Shown here in pieces: positions 33,927 to 44,864 of a stretch of 64,000 nt of DNA; the stretch's first letter is position 1; every line of letters begins with the position of its first letter. Under the pieces are notes generated by a model. That model had not been told where the DNA came from and ran no database searches. It worked only from the letters and a program-made list of their open reading frames with translations. Both the position numbers and the translations under genes were made by a program. The stretch comes from Lytechinus pictus. Lineage: Eukaryota; Echinodermata; Echinoidea; Temnopleuroida; Toxopneustidae. The stretch spans positions 9,447,717-9,511,716 of the forward strand of contig NC_087261.1 of assembly GCF_037042905.1 (NCBI RefSeq). The letters are read 5' to 3'.

Positions 33927-34138
33927 CACTACTCAAAAAAAGTTAAGGACCACTTTTTAATGTGTGTATACAATTTTCAAACCGGGTGTTGTATTTCTAG
34001 AAATACCCGAATATGGCTGTCTTGAATCTCCTCAAACACCCTGTAACAATTTCACACATGGGTGGTTTCAGTTGTTGCATGATGTCTCTCGCATTATTGC
34101 ATATCCTGAAAAGTGGGCCCATTGTGAAGTGGTACAAA

Positions 34139-34548
34139 TGTGGATTCAAATGCATTTTCTGTCTTTAGTCTCTACAATCAACAAATTGCTGACAACAGCA
34201 ATGCCAAGATACAGCTGTCCAGGATGCCATCAAACACAATGAAATCAATTTCACACATGCAGTTCTTTCATGTCTCTTGCATCATTGCAATGTGCCCGTA
34301 CAAAAGTGGCTTCCAAAGCATTTTCTGTCTTTAGTCTCTACAATCAACAACTTGCTGACAATAGCAATGCCAAGATACAGCTGTCCAGAATGCCATCAAA
34401 CACAATGACATCAATTTCACACATGCAGTTCTTTCATGATGTCTCTGGCATCATTGCAGTGGGCCATAAGACAAGTGTCTTCCAAAGCATTTTCCGTCTT
34501 TAGTCTGTACAATCAACAACTTGCCTACAACAGCAATGCCAAGACACC
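34139..34548 (+). repeat. 166/169-bp tandem repeats duplicating the transposase start region
   Basis: Two full units and a partial third are aligned by GTCTTTAGTCTSTACAATC (34161, 34327, 34496). Each carries ATGCCAAGA (34201, 34367, 34536). Only the third ATG opens the transposase frame; the first two lead into short frames. Confidence 0.85.
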
Positions 34549-35564
34549 ACCTAAGTGAAACAGATGTAGCCAGAGCCCTAGGGATGCTGGAAGCTGGCCT
34601 CAGTCAGCGAAGAGTAGCCAGAATGATGGGCGTGTCACACAGTGTCATTAGCAGAGCAAATCAAAGACACCGAGAGACAGGGCTATACTCCGAGAGACCC
34701 CGCAGTGGCCGACCAGTTTCGACAACCCCTAGAGATGATCGCTACTTGACGAATCTCAGCCTCCGCAACCGCTTTCACAGTGCACGCCGCCTCAACAATG
34801 ACTTCGCTGCAGCAACTGGAGTGATTGTTTCCACTCAAACAATCCGTAACCGACTTCACAGAGCCAATATGCATGCCAGACGGCCAGCTCAGTGTGTCCC
34901 ACTCACCCCTGCTCACAGAAGAATTCGTCTCAACTGGGCCCGGGAGCATGTCAGATGGACCAGACAGCAATGGCGTAGAGTTCTGTTCACAGATGAGAGC
35001 AGATTTTCCCTTGACCACAATGATGGACGTTCGAGAGTCTGGAGGCGACCAGGAGAGAGATTTGCAGACCCCTGTATTGCAGAACATGACCGTTATGGGG
35101 GAGGCAGCGTCATGGTGTGGGGAGGCATCACCTACGCCAACCGTACTCGTCTCTACGTGGTCCCAGGGGGAGCAATGACAGGAGTGAGGTACAGGGATGA
35201 GGTCCTTGAACCTATAGTGGTGCCATTTGCAGAAAATGTGGGACAAAACATCATTTTCATGGATGACAATGCCCGTGCCCACCGAGCTAGGGTGGTGACC
35301 GAGTTCCTTGAGGGCCAGGGGATTGAGCGTATGGAGTGGCCAGCGAGGTCCCCGGACTTAAACCCGATAGAGCACGTCTGGGACATGATGGGGAGGAGTC
35401 TCGAGCAGCTCGAAGCCCATCCACTTGGACTGCAGCAGCTGGGTGTGGCTCTGGAGGCTGCATGGGATGCACTGGACGTCAGAGACATCAATCGCCTCAT
35501 CAGCTCCATGAGACAGCGCTGTGAAGCCGTTATTGCTGCAGGAGGTGGTCACACTCGTTACTGA
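34536..35564 (+). CDS. Tc1-like transposase, DD34E, uninterrupted
   Basis: A 342-residue enzyme that cuts and rejoins the transposon ends at TA sites in the nucleus. The N-terminal half has the paired-like double helix-turn-helix (about residues 7-45 and 65-115), with the basic linker RPRSGRPV between. The DDE catalytic core has D153 in FTDESRF, D244 in FMDDNARAH and E279 in PDLNPIEHVWD. There are 34 residues between the second D and the E, the Tc1 signature. GGGSVMVWGGI (188-198) is the family's glycine-rich stretch. Length is normal for Tc1 (about 340). The ATG at 34536 is chosen because it matches the family's compact N-terminus; an in-frame TTG lies five codons upstream. No stop or frameshift is seen, so the enzyme may still work. 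Confidence 0.93.
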   Translation: MPRHHLSETDVARALGMLEAGLSQRRVARMMGVSHSVISRANQRHRETGLYSERPRSGRPVSTTPRDDRYLTNLSLRNRFHSARRLNNDFAAATGVIVSTQTIRNRLHRANMHARRPAQCVPLTPAHRRIRLNWAREHVRWTRQQWRRVLFTDESRFSLDHNDGRSRVWRRPGERFADPCIAEHDRYGGGSVMVWGGITYANRTRLYVVPGGAMTGVRYRDEVLEPIVVPFAENVGQNIIFMDDNARAHRARVVTEFLEGQGIERMEWPARSPDLNPIEHVWDMMGRSLEQLEAHPLGLQQLGVALEAAWDALDVRDINRLISSMRQRCEAVIAAGGGHTRY

Positions 35565-35824
35565 ACTGCCTGAAAGACACTCAGACATTCGTTTTTACCA
35601 CTTCATGTCGGTAGCTGATACCCCTCGGGGCCCACTTTTCAGGATGTGCAGTGATGCGAGAGACATTGTGCAACAACTGAAACCACCCATGCGTGAAATT
35701 GATTACAGCGTGTTTAAGGACATTTAGGACAGTTGTACTGAGGTATTTCCAGAAATAAAACACCTTGTATAAAATCTTTATGTACGTTTTAAAAATTGGT
35801 CCTTAACTTTTTTTGAGTAGTGTA

Positions 35825-36534
35825 GCATACATTATGAACAACAAGTAAAAAGCTATCCCACTTCTATACAAGAGATGGGCCCTGAAAGGGGGGGGGGAGG
35901 TGGGGACGATGCCCTCATGTGATAAAAGGAAATGAAAAATAATCAAGAGATAGAAATAAGAAAAAGAGGAGAAAAAGGGGGAAAAGACAAAGAATAACCT
36001 AGGGTTATGCTCATGCGTCTACATGCACTATTATAAAAGAAAAAAAAGAAAAACTTCACATTTTTATCCTGCCCTTCCACCGCAAATCCCTGGTGCAGTA
36101 TCTGCTAAAATGCTGTTTACAAGTTACACAAATGTCAACGTGACATAAAGTTGATCTATTTTATGAGCCTGTATTGTGCTCATTATATTCATGGAATATG
36201 TACATGTACTCAACAGAGCATGGCCACTTTACAAGATCTCAAAAGAATCCTGTCGTGAGCAAACAGAAGATTTTAATGCGTCCATAGCGTGTGCTCAAGG
36301 TTTTATGTTGCTAGGCAACATTAAACTGATATGATATTACTGCCAATCTGTTTTGAGTAGTGCAAACATGGACTAAGTGTGATGATGATATTTGTGTACA
36401 GATTATACATGTATGCCATAAAAGAAGTTGGCATTTAATACTGTGTATGTCAGTATACAGATACGTGCGCGTTGTAAATGCCACTCAGGAATGTTGTAGA
36501 ACAATTATGGGTACTCCAGATTATGAATAATGTG
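35825..36534. other. Non-coding stretch
   Basis: It has a G-run near 35889 and a purine-rich tract to 35990. No gene is recognised. Confidence 0.45.
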
Positions 36535-36814
36535 ATTTGATCAGATAAAAAAAATAAGATAAACAAAACACTGAAAATTTGATCAAAATTGAACAAGGAA
36601 GAGCAAAGTTATGGCATTTTAAAGTTTTGCGTTATTCTGGTTAAACAGTTCCAGGCAAACTGATGATGTCATCATATCCCCACTTGTTCTCTTGTATTTC
36701 ATTATTAAGAAATTAGGTTTGTTCATTTTTTTCCTCCAAGGACTAACAAAATTGGATTGACAACTGATAGTGCATTAGATATTCATTGCTGCAACTTATT
36801 TTATAATATTAATA

Positions 36815-38328
36815 CCCCCATCTCACTAGATGGCGATTCCACTGCGATCGTCAAAAATCGACAAAGCGTGGTATAACGTAGCTTGATCGTGCCTTGATCT
36901 TTTCAATCTTCTCCGTCGTACCTTGATCTTTTCTGAAGTGGCAAGGATCGCCACCATCTTTATGGTCGCCACAAAATTTTGAACATGTTCAAAACTTACG
37001 TAGCGAGATCGCGGAGGTGCTAAAGCGCATCACAATCGAGTCATGAGCGTATTACAAACGACATATTCGTAGAGCTTGTAACGGAGCCCCAACGCATAAA
37101 GCGTAGTATAAGCGCATTAAAAGCGGCACCGATCGCCCGTGGTTTTCAGGCCGTGCCGATGGTGGCGGATTATCATATTGCAACAGATTACGAGGCGATA
37201 CCACGGCGTTTTCAAACATACCTCCCAGAAAAAGGACCAGAAAAGGGAAAGCTGCCCAAGCTACCCCTCTTAGGCCGGCGGTCGAAGAGGAAGATCAAGG
37301 GGTTATGGTGGTGGTAGAGGAGGAAGAGGAGGGGGTACAGGAGGAGGATGAAAATCTTACTGCTGAGCCAGCTGGAAAGAGAAAAAAGACGCTCACATGT
37401 CTTGATGACGAAATGGGTTACCTCTGCAGAAATAAATAAATTGATTATGTTTTGAAAATAAATTGATTTCTAACCACAGTGACAGTAGACAACATCAAAT
37501 TTTGTTAATGATTCGATCACTAATATGTATTGATTGGGAAAGGCAATCTTTAGGGAGATTCTGGCATTGTGCCCCCCTCCCCCTCCCTTTTTATGAGTGC
37601 TCTCACATCAGTAGACTACATCTTGTCAGCAAATTTGAAAGGAATTTACCAAATATTTTTGAGTGACAAACTTTGTGGAAAAAAATAAACAGAATATCAA
37701 AGATTTTTATGCTCTTTTATGAAATTCTGGATGCATCCCTCATATTAACTATTAGGCTCATCGACATCTTTTGAATGAAATTTTAAAAATATTTTATATT
37801 ATGACTTAGGTGACAGCCAGGATCGGACCCTGTATCTTTTTGGCCTCCTCCTTCTCCTGTCCTCGCATTCAACTTTTAACTGATGTTCTTTTAGAATGCC
37901 AAGATGTATAAGTCCAACCAAATTCGGGACATCCATGTTGGTCGGAGGTTGGCAATCGACTGAAAAATGTGTCATGTGCCGCGATTAGTATGCCGATTGC
38001 TTGAAATCGTTTCAAGAGCCCATCATGAACGTAACATAATCGCTTCATTCGTAGCACCACCGTACCGAGGTCCTAATTAGCGTAAGAGCCTCGTTGTACG
38101 ATCGCTTTGATCGCAGAAGCAGCGCATCACATCTGCCTCGAATCGTCGCAAGAAAGTGGCATACTTTCAGCGTATTACCATCACCTTCAGCGCAGGTCGG
38201 TCGCATAGAAGTTGCAGTGCAATCGTCTCGCAGGCTAAAAATAGAATTCGAGGAAGATTCTGCTACGATTTGCGGGATTTACACAGATCGCCATGGTCGC
38301 CACGATCGCCTTCCTAGTGAGATGGGGG
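36815..38328. mobile_element. DNA transposon relic with CCCCCATCTCACTAG termini
   Basis: The left end CCCCCATCTCACTAGATGGC and the right end CTAGTGAGATGGGGG form inverted repeats flanked by TA. Subterminal regions on both sides are rich in GATCG/CGATC. The central part has a decayed open frame at 37218-37439. The family is unassigned; a short TA-type duplication would suit Tc1/mariner, and PIF/Harbinger is an alternative. Confidence 0.6.
37218..37439 (+). pseudogene. Decayed coding remnant inside the relic transposon
   Basis: A 73-codon open stretch starts with ATA, where an ATG would give a plausible start (PPRKRTRKGK follows). It continues through an acidic Glu/Asp-rich block to GKRKKTLTCLDDEMGYLCRN and a stop. 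The basic-then-acidic composition suggests a nuclear DNA-binding or accessory protein of the transposon, possibly its N-terminus. I do not recognise the family. Confidence 0.35.
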
Positions 38329-38600
38329 TATAAGGGAGACATACATTATCATTCACACATGTACATGTATGAAAATATGAAACAATTATCATTTCATGTA
38401 TTAATAACATAAGAAAAAGGAAAGTGGGGATGTGACATCATCAGCCAACCTCATGAATATTTATGAAGATGTGCATATTACTGTTTTTCATAGCTTAAAA
38501 AGATTTTGTTGAAATTTTCAGCATGTTGCTCTGTAAATCTTACTCTATTTATTTAGATATGAATATTTTCAGCCCGGAGTACCCCTTTAAAAGAAATTGA

Positions 38601-39339
38601 AATATTTTTTTTTCTCCACAAAATGAAAGAGGGAATGGTCTTCAACTGACAAGGTTTAAAGATAAATGTTCCCTTTTACATATATATTTATGTGTACATA
38701 CATTTTATTGGAAAGTTTATGCATTGCTTTTATTATTATTTTCTTTATTTAGGGTGCAAGAGTAAGGTATTAGTTGATTTTTTTATTATTATTATTTATT
38801 TATTTCATTTTTTTTTTTTGGGGGGGGGGGGGTGAATTGAAATTGAAAGTGAAGGCGGGTCCTAAATCACATTCGTTTTGTTGGTAGTCGCCAAAGTGTG
38901 CCACTTTGCAGTCAATGTAATAAGTTATGAAAACTTCTGTAAGAACTAAGAAAATATCACTGCCCAGTGCCCCTTCCATGCCGGCTGACATAAATGTCGT
39001 CTACATGTACTTGGAGGGAGGGAGGAAACTTCATGAATCATACATAATACACGCACTACTGCTATAAATATAAAGGATAACGATGCTGTTTTCTCTTAAT
39101 AGTCCACCCCCTTTCCAATCAGAATACTCTGACCATCAAAACAGGCCTCAGGTAGGAATTTTCACTCATCCAGAGAAAGAGGTTGCTAAGGAATACAAAA
39201 ATATGAATTTAATATAAAAGCAGAACCCATATATATCATTTGAAGAGTACACTTTCTTTCATTGCCAGGAAATGACACAGAATAATAAATCATGTTTTAA
39301 ATACATTTTATTTCTTTTTTGACTTGGGATTTGATTTTT
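38601..39339. other. Non-coding stretch
   Basis: AT-rich with a T-run and G-run near 38808-38832. No gene is recognised. Confidence 0.45.
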
Positions 39340-39450
39340 TTTCAATTTTTTTCAATTTCAATTTATTTAATTTTCAACAAAACAAAGTAAAGTGGTCAAA
39401 ATAATTACAATGAACTTGTACAGACAATATAAATTCAGGCATGTACAATT
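39340..39450 (-). mobile_element. LINE 3' end remnant, minus strand
   Basis: Repeats of TTTCAATTTCAATTTATTT, read on the minus strand, form the AAATTGAAATTG tail of a CR1/L2-like LINE. Only the last ~100 bp are recognisable. Confidence 0.4.
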
Positions 39451-40795
39451 ATGATATTTTTCTATAAGTAAAACAAAACAAAGTATTATATTTTAGCAAA
39501 ATATCATTTATAAAATGAAATTCTGAGAAAATGGAGGGATCCACGAAAAAGCAGTGCTTGTATTGTGTGTACCCATCTAAATAATTATTGTAGAATTGCC
39601 TACGAAGACGGACACAGAGGTGACAAAACAGAGAACGGCAGAACAAAGAACAAGAAAAAATGGAAACACGCACAAGGGATATGAAAATAAAAGGGAAAAA
39701 TATGAAAAGTACCTTGATACAGCATCAAGTATTTTTAAATATTGACAATATCTTTGCATTATGAGGTTCTTCTCTTCTCCGCTTTCAAAATTTCCTTGAT
39801 TGTGCACATTTACATTGCCATGGTAACAGCATGGCTTTTCCTCCAATTAGCTGCTCATGAGAGGGTGATTTATATCTTGGTCGCCATGGCGATGGGAACG
39901 TCAAACCGGAGTAGGGGACCTGTCTTAAGAATTCATTAGTGGCTGGAGTTTTAGATGATAGGCGGAAGATGCTTTTTACATCGCCGGCCAGTTTCTTAAT
40001 AAGTCCTCTCCTTAGCTTGGTGCATCTTGTGTGGGAATAGAAAATTGGCAGGTTTTGACTTTATTTGTTTCTTGTACCGGAACCACGCTGGTCAAAAGAG
40101 GAATTCCGCCGATTTCAATCTACGTGACAACCTCGCTCATGGTATCTGGTTACGTTGTTTGTACTCATACATGTAAGCCACTCTTTTGTAATTGTGCTTT
40201 AAAGCCATTAAAAATTGCTCTGTACATCTGTGATGGTTTACTTTGCTAACCTTTCAAATCTTCAAATTCATTCCAAAAATTGGCTTTATACTCAGCCATA
40301 TATCATTGTCATTGACCTATTTACATGGTATTCTACAGTACATGTAGAACAAACATCCATTTTTGTGCTTTATAAGCAATTGATCTGCAAACATTTTTTC
40401 TCAAACTGTGGTCCTTAAAAAATGAATGATGCTTTTCCTCCAATTTCTGTATGATTGTTGGATATCATTTAATGCTCTCTGTAATTTAGAATGGAGGAAC
40501 ACTCATCCCAAAACCTGTATTTAACATTTTTTAAAAATGAAATTTATTTAAAAAAATGTTGATTAAATTTTCCTCAAATCTCGCAATGGCAAAGTGAAAT
40601 TGTTTTGCTCTCTTTGCATGTTTTCAATGATTGTTATGTTATTGGCTTGAACTGAACCATGCATGTACATCACAGAATCTAGAGTGCTTCCTGTTTGATT
40701 GTTTGGCTGATATTGTGGTGATCTTGTTGATGAATTATTTCAAATATGTTATTATCATCAAAATGTTGATATTTTATTTCTTTTTCTGTTTCCAG
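39451..40795. other. 5' flank or intron of the RP1-like gene
   Basis: No repeat or coding segment is recognised. It ends in a good 3' splice acceptor (TTTTTCTGTTTCCAG at 40781-40795), which suggests that 40796 opens an exon and that an upstream untranslated exon exists. Confidence 0.4.
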
Positions 40796-40878
40796 GATTT
40801 CATGCAACCTGCATAATGTTGGATCAAGAGGAACAATGAATAACTTTATAAAAACATAGTATTTGACATTTTTTCAAG
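40796..40878 (+). other. 5' UTR part of the first coding exon
   Basis: It lies between the acceptor at 40795 and the ATG at 40879. It has an upstream out-of-frame ATG in CATAATGTTGG. Confidence 0.45.
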
Positions 40879-41412
40879 ATGAATCCACAGAAAGGCCCGG
40901 GCCAGGGAGCTGATGCAAAGGCCCGGGCCTCGAAAGCCAAAGTCATAACATTCTACAAAAACGACAATAACTTCAGCGGGTTACGGCTGGCAGTGACGAA
41001 GCGGCGTTACCCCAGCTTTGACGCTCTCCTGCAGGAGTTGACATCGAAGGTGTCTTTACCGTTTGCCGCGAGGAACGTCTTCACCCCCGGCGGAGTCCAC
41101 GATGTCACGGACATCACAGACCTGGAGGATGGGCGCTCCTATGTCGTCTCGGACAAGAAGAAGAAGAAGCCTTTGAACATTGACAAGGTGCAGAAGCCAC
41201 GGGTTTGGAGGAACACAAAACAACTCAGCAAACATGATTCCAAGCTGGCAGCGGCGGCTGCTGCACTGCCATTGAACTATCAGAATGGTTTCGCAAAGAC
41301 CAACGGATGGTCATCGGTGTCGCCCCCTCAGATGAATGGCTCTCCAAATGGAGCAGCTGGAGGAGATACCCTTGGAAGCATTCAACATAGGGTACCTAAT
41401 ACACCAAAAAAG
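40879..41412 (+). CDS. RP1: RP1-like gene, coding exon 1: first doublecortin (DCX) domain
   Basis: 178 codons, ending in phase 0 at AAAAAAG|GTATTC. After a basic start (MNPQKGPGQG) comes a DCX domain at residues about 20-98: KVITFYKNDNNFSG, RYPSFDALLQELTSKVSLPF, RNVFTPGG and LEDGRSYVVSDKKKKK. This is the ubiquitin-like fold that binds microtubules. The following VQKPRVW and a low-complexity Ala/Asn/Pro linker also resemble RP1 (oxygen-regulated protein 1) and RP1L1, proteins of the photoreceptor ciliary axoneme in vertebrates. In an invertebrate the expected place is a ciliary or other stable microtubule array. The ATG at 40879 is the only one before the domain in this frame. Confidence 0.85.
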
Positions 41413-41533
41413 GTATTCCTCTTTACCCTCATAGTCCCCCCAGGCGGGTTGGATAGTGGGGGGGCATTATGCTCCCCTCAAGTATTAGCAGAAGTAGCTT
41501 TAGTAGTGATATGGTAGGAGTATAGTAGTATAA

Positions 41534-41568
<35 letters not shown>

Positions 41569-41686
41569 CATGAAGTAGTAGTAGTAGTAGAAGTAGTAGT
41601 AGTAGTAGTGAGTAGAAGTAGTAGTGGTGGTAGTAGTAGTGGTAGTAGCGGTAGTAGTAGTAGTGGTAGTAGTAGTAGTAGTACAT

Positions 41687-41719
<33 letters not shown>

Positions 41720-41846
41720 AGTAGAAGTAGTAGTGGTGGTAGTAGTAGTGGTAGTAGTGGTAGTAGTAGTAGTAGTAGTGGTAGTAGTAGTAGTAGTAGT
41801 AGTGGTAGTAGTGGTAGTAGTGGTAGTAGTAGTAGTAGTGGTAGTA

Positions 41847-41879
<33 letters not shown>

Positions 41880-41940
41880 CATGAAGTAGTAGTAGTAGTG
41901 AGTAGAAGTAGTAGTGGTGGTAGTAGTAGTGGTAGTAGTG

Positions 41941-41980
<40 letters not shown>

Positions 41981-42009
41981 TAGTAGTAGTAGTAGTAGTG
42001 GTAGTAGTG

Positions 42010-42047
<38 letters not shown>

Positions 42048-42610
42048 AGTAGTAGTACAGTAGTAGTAGTAATAGTAGTAGTAGTAGTACATGTAATAGT
42101 AGTAGAAGTATTAGTAGTACATGTAGTTATTAGTGAGTAGTAGTAGTAGTAGTAGTACTAATAATACATGTAGTTATTAGTGAGTACTGAGTAGTGGTAC
42201 ATGTAGTAGATGTAGTTGGTGTGGTTATAGTGGTGATGGTGGTTTAAATATTATAGTATAGGGGTATTAAAGTACTACTAACAGTAGCAAATCCAAGTAT
42301 TTAAATTTGGTTAAGTCCACATGAATTGCTTCTTCAATGAATTATTTTGATGCCCCCTCCTTGAACCGCTGCATCCTTAAATTGCCCGAGCCCTTAAAAT
42401 TCAAAGCCCTTCTAATAGATTTCTCCATGTACACCTGTATGTGCCTATCAGGCTGAGAAGTGATATTTTGAATGAAGTTATACTGTTCAATAACTATTTG
42501 GAAAAAAAAACATTGAAAAAATATACAGCTTTATGCAGCCCAAAGAGGGAAAGTGATTACATGTTCATATCTTTGTTAAGATGTAGCGTTTTGATTTTAC
42601 CTTTCCATAG
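41413..42610 (+). other. RP1-like intron 1
   Basis: A 1.2-kb GT-AG intron, phase 0, more than half of it a GTA-type microsatellite (41516-42225). The acceptor is CTTTCCATAG. Confidence 0.75.
41516..42225 (+). repeat. (GTA)n microsatellite with higher-order structure
   Basis: About 0.7 kb of AGT/GTA repeats with GTG variants. Within it a composite block beginning ACATGAAGTAGTAG and containing GAGTAGAAGTAGTAGTGGTGG-type variants recurs at 41568, 41683 and 41879. Repeat-of-repeats duplication therefore accompanied slippage. Confidence 0.95.
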
Positions 42611-42760
42611 ATCATCGTAATGATGAATGGAGACCCCCAGACCAAGCATATGATGCTCCTCAACAGACGTACTGCGCAGAGTTTTGAGGACGTTCTTGCA
42701 GACATCAGTGAAACGTTCAAAGTACCGATCAAGAGGCTTTGTACAGCTGATGGCAAAAAG
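42611..42760 (+). CDS. RP1: RP1-like gene, coding exon 2: first half of second DCX domain
   Basis: Fifty codons, phase 0 at both ends, bordered by CCATAG| and AAAAAG|GTGAGT. It encodes IIVMMNGDPQTKHMMLLNRR, then SFEDVLADISETF and RLCTADGKK. Vertebrate RP1 has the same order of motifs (NGDP, LVNRR, DGRR), and the domain continues directly in exon 3 with VPSL. Confidence 0.88.
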
Positions 42761-43628
42761 GTGAGTTCAGATATACTGTAACGTTAACCCTTTGACGTCC
42801 GAGTTCTGTCATTCCCATAGACATTGTGGAGGGTTCACGTTTTTCCAGTGTGCTATGGGTTGTTTTTTGATTTTCTGAAGGAATACTGCAGCTGAGCCGT
42901 AACAGTCACCTTCATGTTAAAAGCCAAAGGCTACATGCACATGCAAACACTGGCCCCAAATCATATGAAAATAGGAAATAATACATTTTTTTAAACATAG
43001 AACTTCTATGGGTATTGAGGTATGCACAGGATAGGTCAAGAGTGATTGTGAACAGTAAAATTATTAAAAAAGCACACTGTCTTTTGTTTGTTTGGAATGT
43101 CAATGACAGTCAGTGGAAGCAGACCAGCATTGGTGAAAAGTCAGAATGTAGAGGGAAAAAGGTTGATTGTTTTCCAATTGAATATTAATGGAAAAAACAA
43201 GAATAATGATGCTCAGTAAAAGTTTGCATGCAAGAGTATTTACAGACCACTTGTGAAATTAGTTGAAAAAAAAAAGTTAACATCTGACTAAGATATCACT
43301 TTTGAATGTACATGTATGTGTAAGAGTATACTTTTACATTTTTTTTCTCAAAAGGCTGTCAGTGTGAAGGAGACATGTACATGTGCACAAGACAAAAAGA
43401 CAGTATTAAAAATGAATTGAATTCCATGAAATAAGATATAAAAAACCTCAAACAAACACACATGTACAGTATGTACATGTACCTTTGGTGTTAAATATTT
43501 GCAATTCAATTGAGTTGTCATAGCAACTCTTAGTTTGTACCAGGATATTCCAAAAGAGGTCCTTGTTTTATATGAAAGGCATATTCCCATTATTAATAAG
43601 AATATATCCTGTGACTTTCAAAAGGATG

Positions 43629-43640
43629 GGGGGGGGGGGG
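43629..43640. repeat. G homopolymer
   Basis: A run of about 12 G followed by CACACTTGCG. Flanking sequence 42761-44012 is otherwise featureless apart from clustered ACATGTAC motifs. Confidence 0.7.
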
Positions 43641-44012
43641 CACACTTGCGTAATAATGGGACTGGCCGGATGTGCCCCGTCCCCCTGTATATAAATAATA
43701 GCATACATGTGTACCAAGTATTTGTAATGTTTATGTAATGTAATTGAATTTATTACCAAATATCACTGTCAGTGTCAGGTACAATTACAAGGAATAGTAC
43801 ATCACATATAAACAAAACATTTGGTAATTGGAGCTAACATAACAGCAAGATGCTAATTGAGGTTAGCCCCAATTCAGTTGTCATAGCAACAATGAATTCA
43901 TACATGTGCAAAAAAGGGTGTGCTCATATCTTGCAATGATCTACATGTACATGTTCCTGTAAATTGAATAGAAAGGCATGTGTTTGTTATGCAGTTGATG
44001 TACATTGTATGT

Positions 44013-44013
44013 G

Positions 44014-44044
<31 letters not shown>

Positions 44045-44047
44045 GAG

Positions 44048-44089
<42 letters not shown>

Positions 44090-44105
44090 ATGTAGGAGTA
44101 GTAAA
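44013..44105 (+). repeat. (GTA)n microsatellite
   Basis: About 90 bp of GTA/AGT repeats with GGAGGAG interruptions. A second GTA tract in the same gene. Confidence 0.95.
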
Positions 44106-44246
44106 ATAGTATACATGAAGTTTACATTGATAAAAATTCCAATTGATTTATATTTACATTTGCAGAGTCAAACAATGTATGAAAAAGATCATTGTGTATG
44201 AATAGCAGATATATAGTATAAGAACTTGCGAATTTGCAATGATCAG

Positions 44247-44524
44247 GGCCCCATCTTACAAAGAGTTACGATTGATCCGATCAACCGTAACTATGGAAAT
44301 CCATCAGTGTCATAATTTTTTCTACAAAAAAACTTACACAATGTCCTCTGTATGCAAAGAGAAGCGCAGTGAATTTTCAAGAAAACAATGAATGCATGAA
44401 TATACATCATACATGTAGGTAGAAAATATTTTGAACAAACATGCATAATAGATGTTGACGTTGCTGGCCGTCCATAGTTACGATTGATCGGATCAATCGT
44501 AACTCGTTGTAAGATGGGGCCCAG
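44247..44524. mobile_element. Foldback MITE with GGGCCCCATCTTACAA arms
   Basis: The left arm GGGCCCCATCTTACAAAGAG ... TCCGATCAACCGTAACTATGG is mirrored by CCATAGTTACGATTGATCGG ... TTGTAAGATGGGGCCC. The arms are about 60 bp, the loop about 160 bp. Each arm contains its own short palindrome (GATTGATC/GATCAATC). Confidence 0.75.
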
Positions 44525-44864
44525 GTATCATCCATGTAGATCCAGGAGTAGCCAAGTGAAATGCAAGATCCACAGCTAAAGAAATTACAGTTACACCCTT
44601 CTTCCTCTAAACAATATGTTTTTACTTTAAATTCCAAAAACTTCTGATCTTTATATACATATTTTTTGTTATTAATAACGATACTATTAAGTACCCTACA
44701 AATTTGAGATGCTTGTGCTGCCCATCTATTTCTTTCCCCTCTCTTCCCCCTCCTCCTCTCCCCTCTCTAGATAAATGTATATCTTCTCTTGTCTTGTATT
44801 GATCAATTATTGCATTATTTACCATGGTAACCTGTCATAATCATCATCTACATGTATGTCACCA

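Larger units (their letters stand above)
33927..35822 (+). mobile_element. Complete Tc1-like DNA transposon
   Basis: The termini begin CACTACTCAAAAAAAGTTAA and end with its reverse complement. They are flanked by TA at 33925-33926 and 35823-35824, the Tc1/mariner target duplication. The inverted repeats are long: subterminal blocks such as CACATGGGTGGTTTCAGTTG on the left and its counterpart near 35680 on the right extend the arms to roughly 200 bp. One transposase gene lies inside. Between the left arm and the gene, the segment that includes the start codon is present three times (period 166-169 bp). Confidence 0.92.
36535..38600. mobile_element. Foldback element split by an inner element
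   Basis: The left arm (36565-36730) and the reverse complement of the right arm (38395-38600) share GCTGATGATGTCA-type sequence, CCCCACTT and other blocks. The right end CCGGAGTACCCCTTTAAA is the terminus also seen at 57537. The outer left terminus is not recognisable. The inner element at 36815-38328 separates the arms. Confidence 0.55.

Noticed and set aside
34683-35509. Long minus-strand frames opposite the transposase
   Set aside because: They are shadows of the Tc1 coding strand; the plus strand has the DD34E motifs.
41478-42140. Long frames of poly-Val, poly-Ser, poly-Thr and poly-Tyr
   Set aside because: They are translations of the GTA/TAC microsatellite in intron 1.
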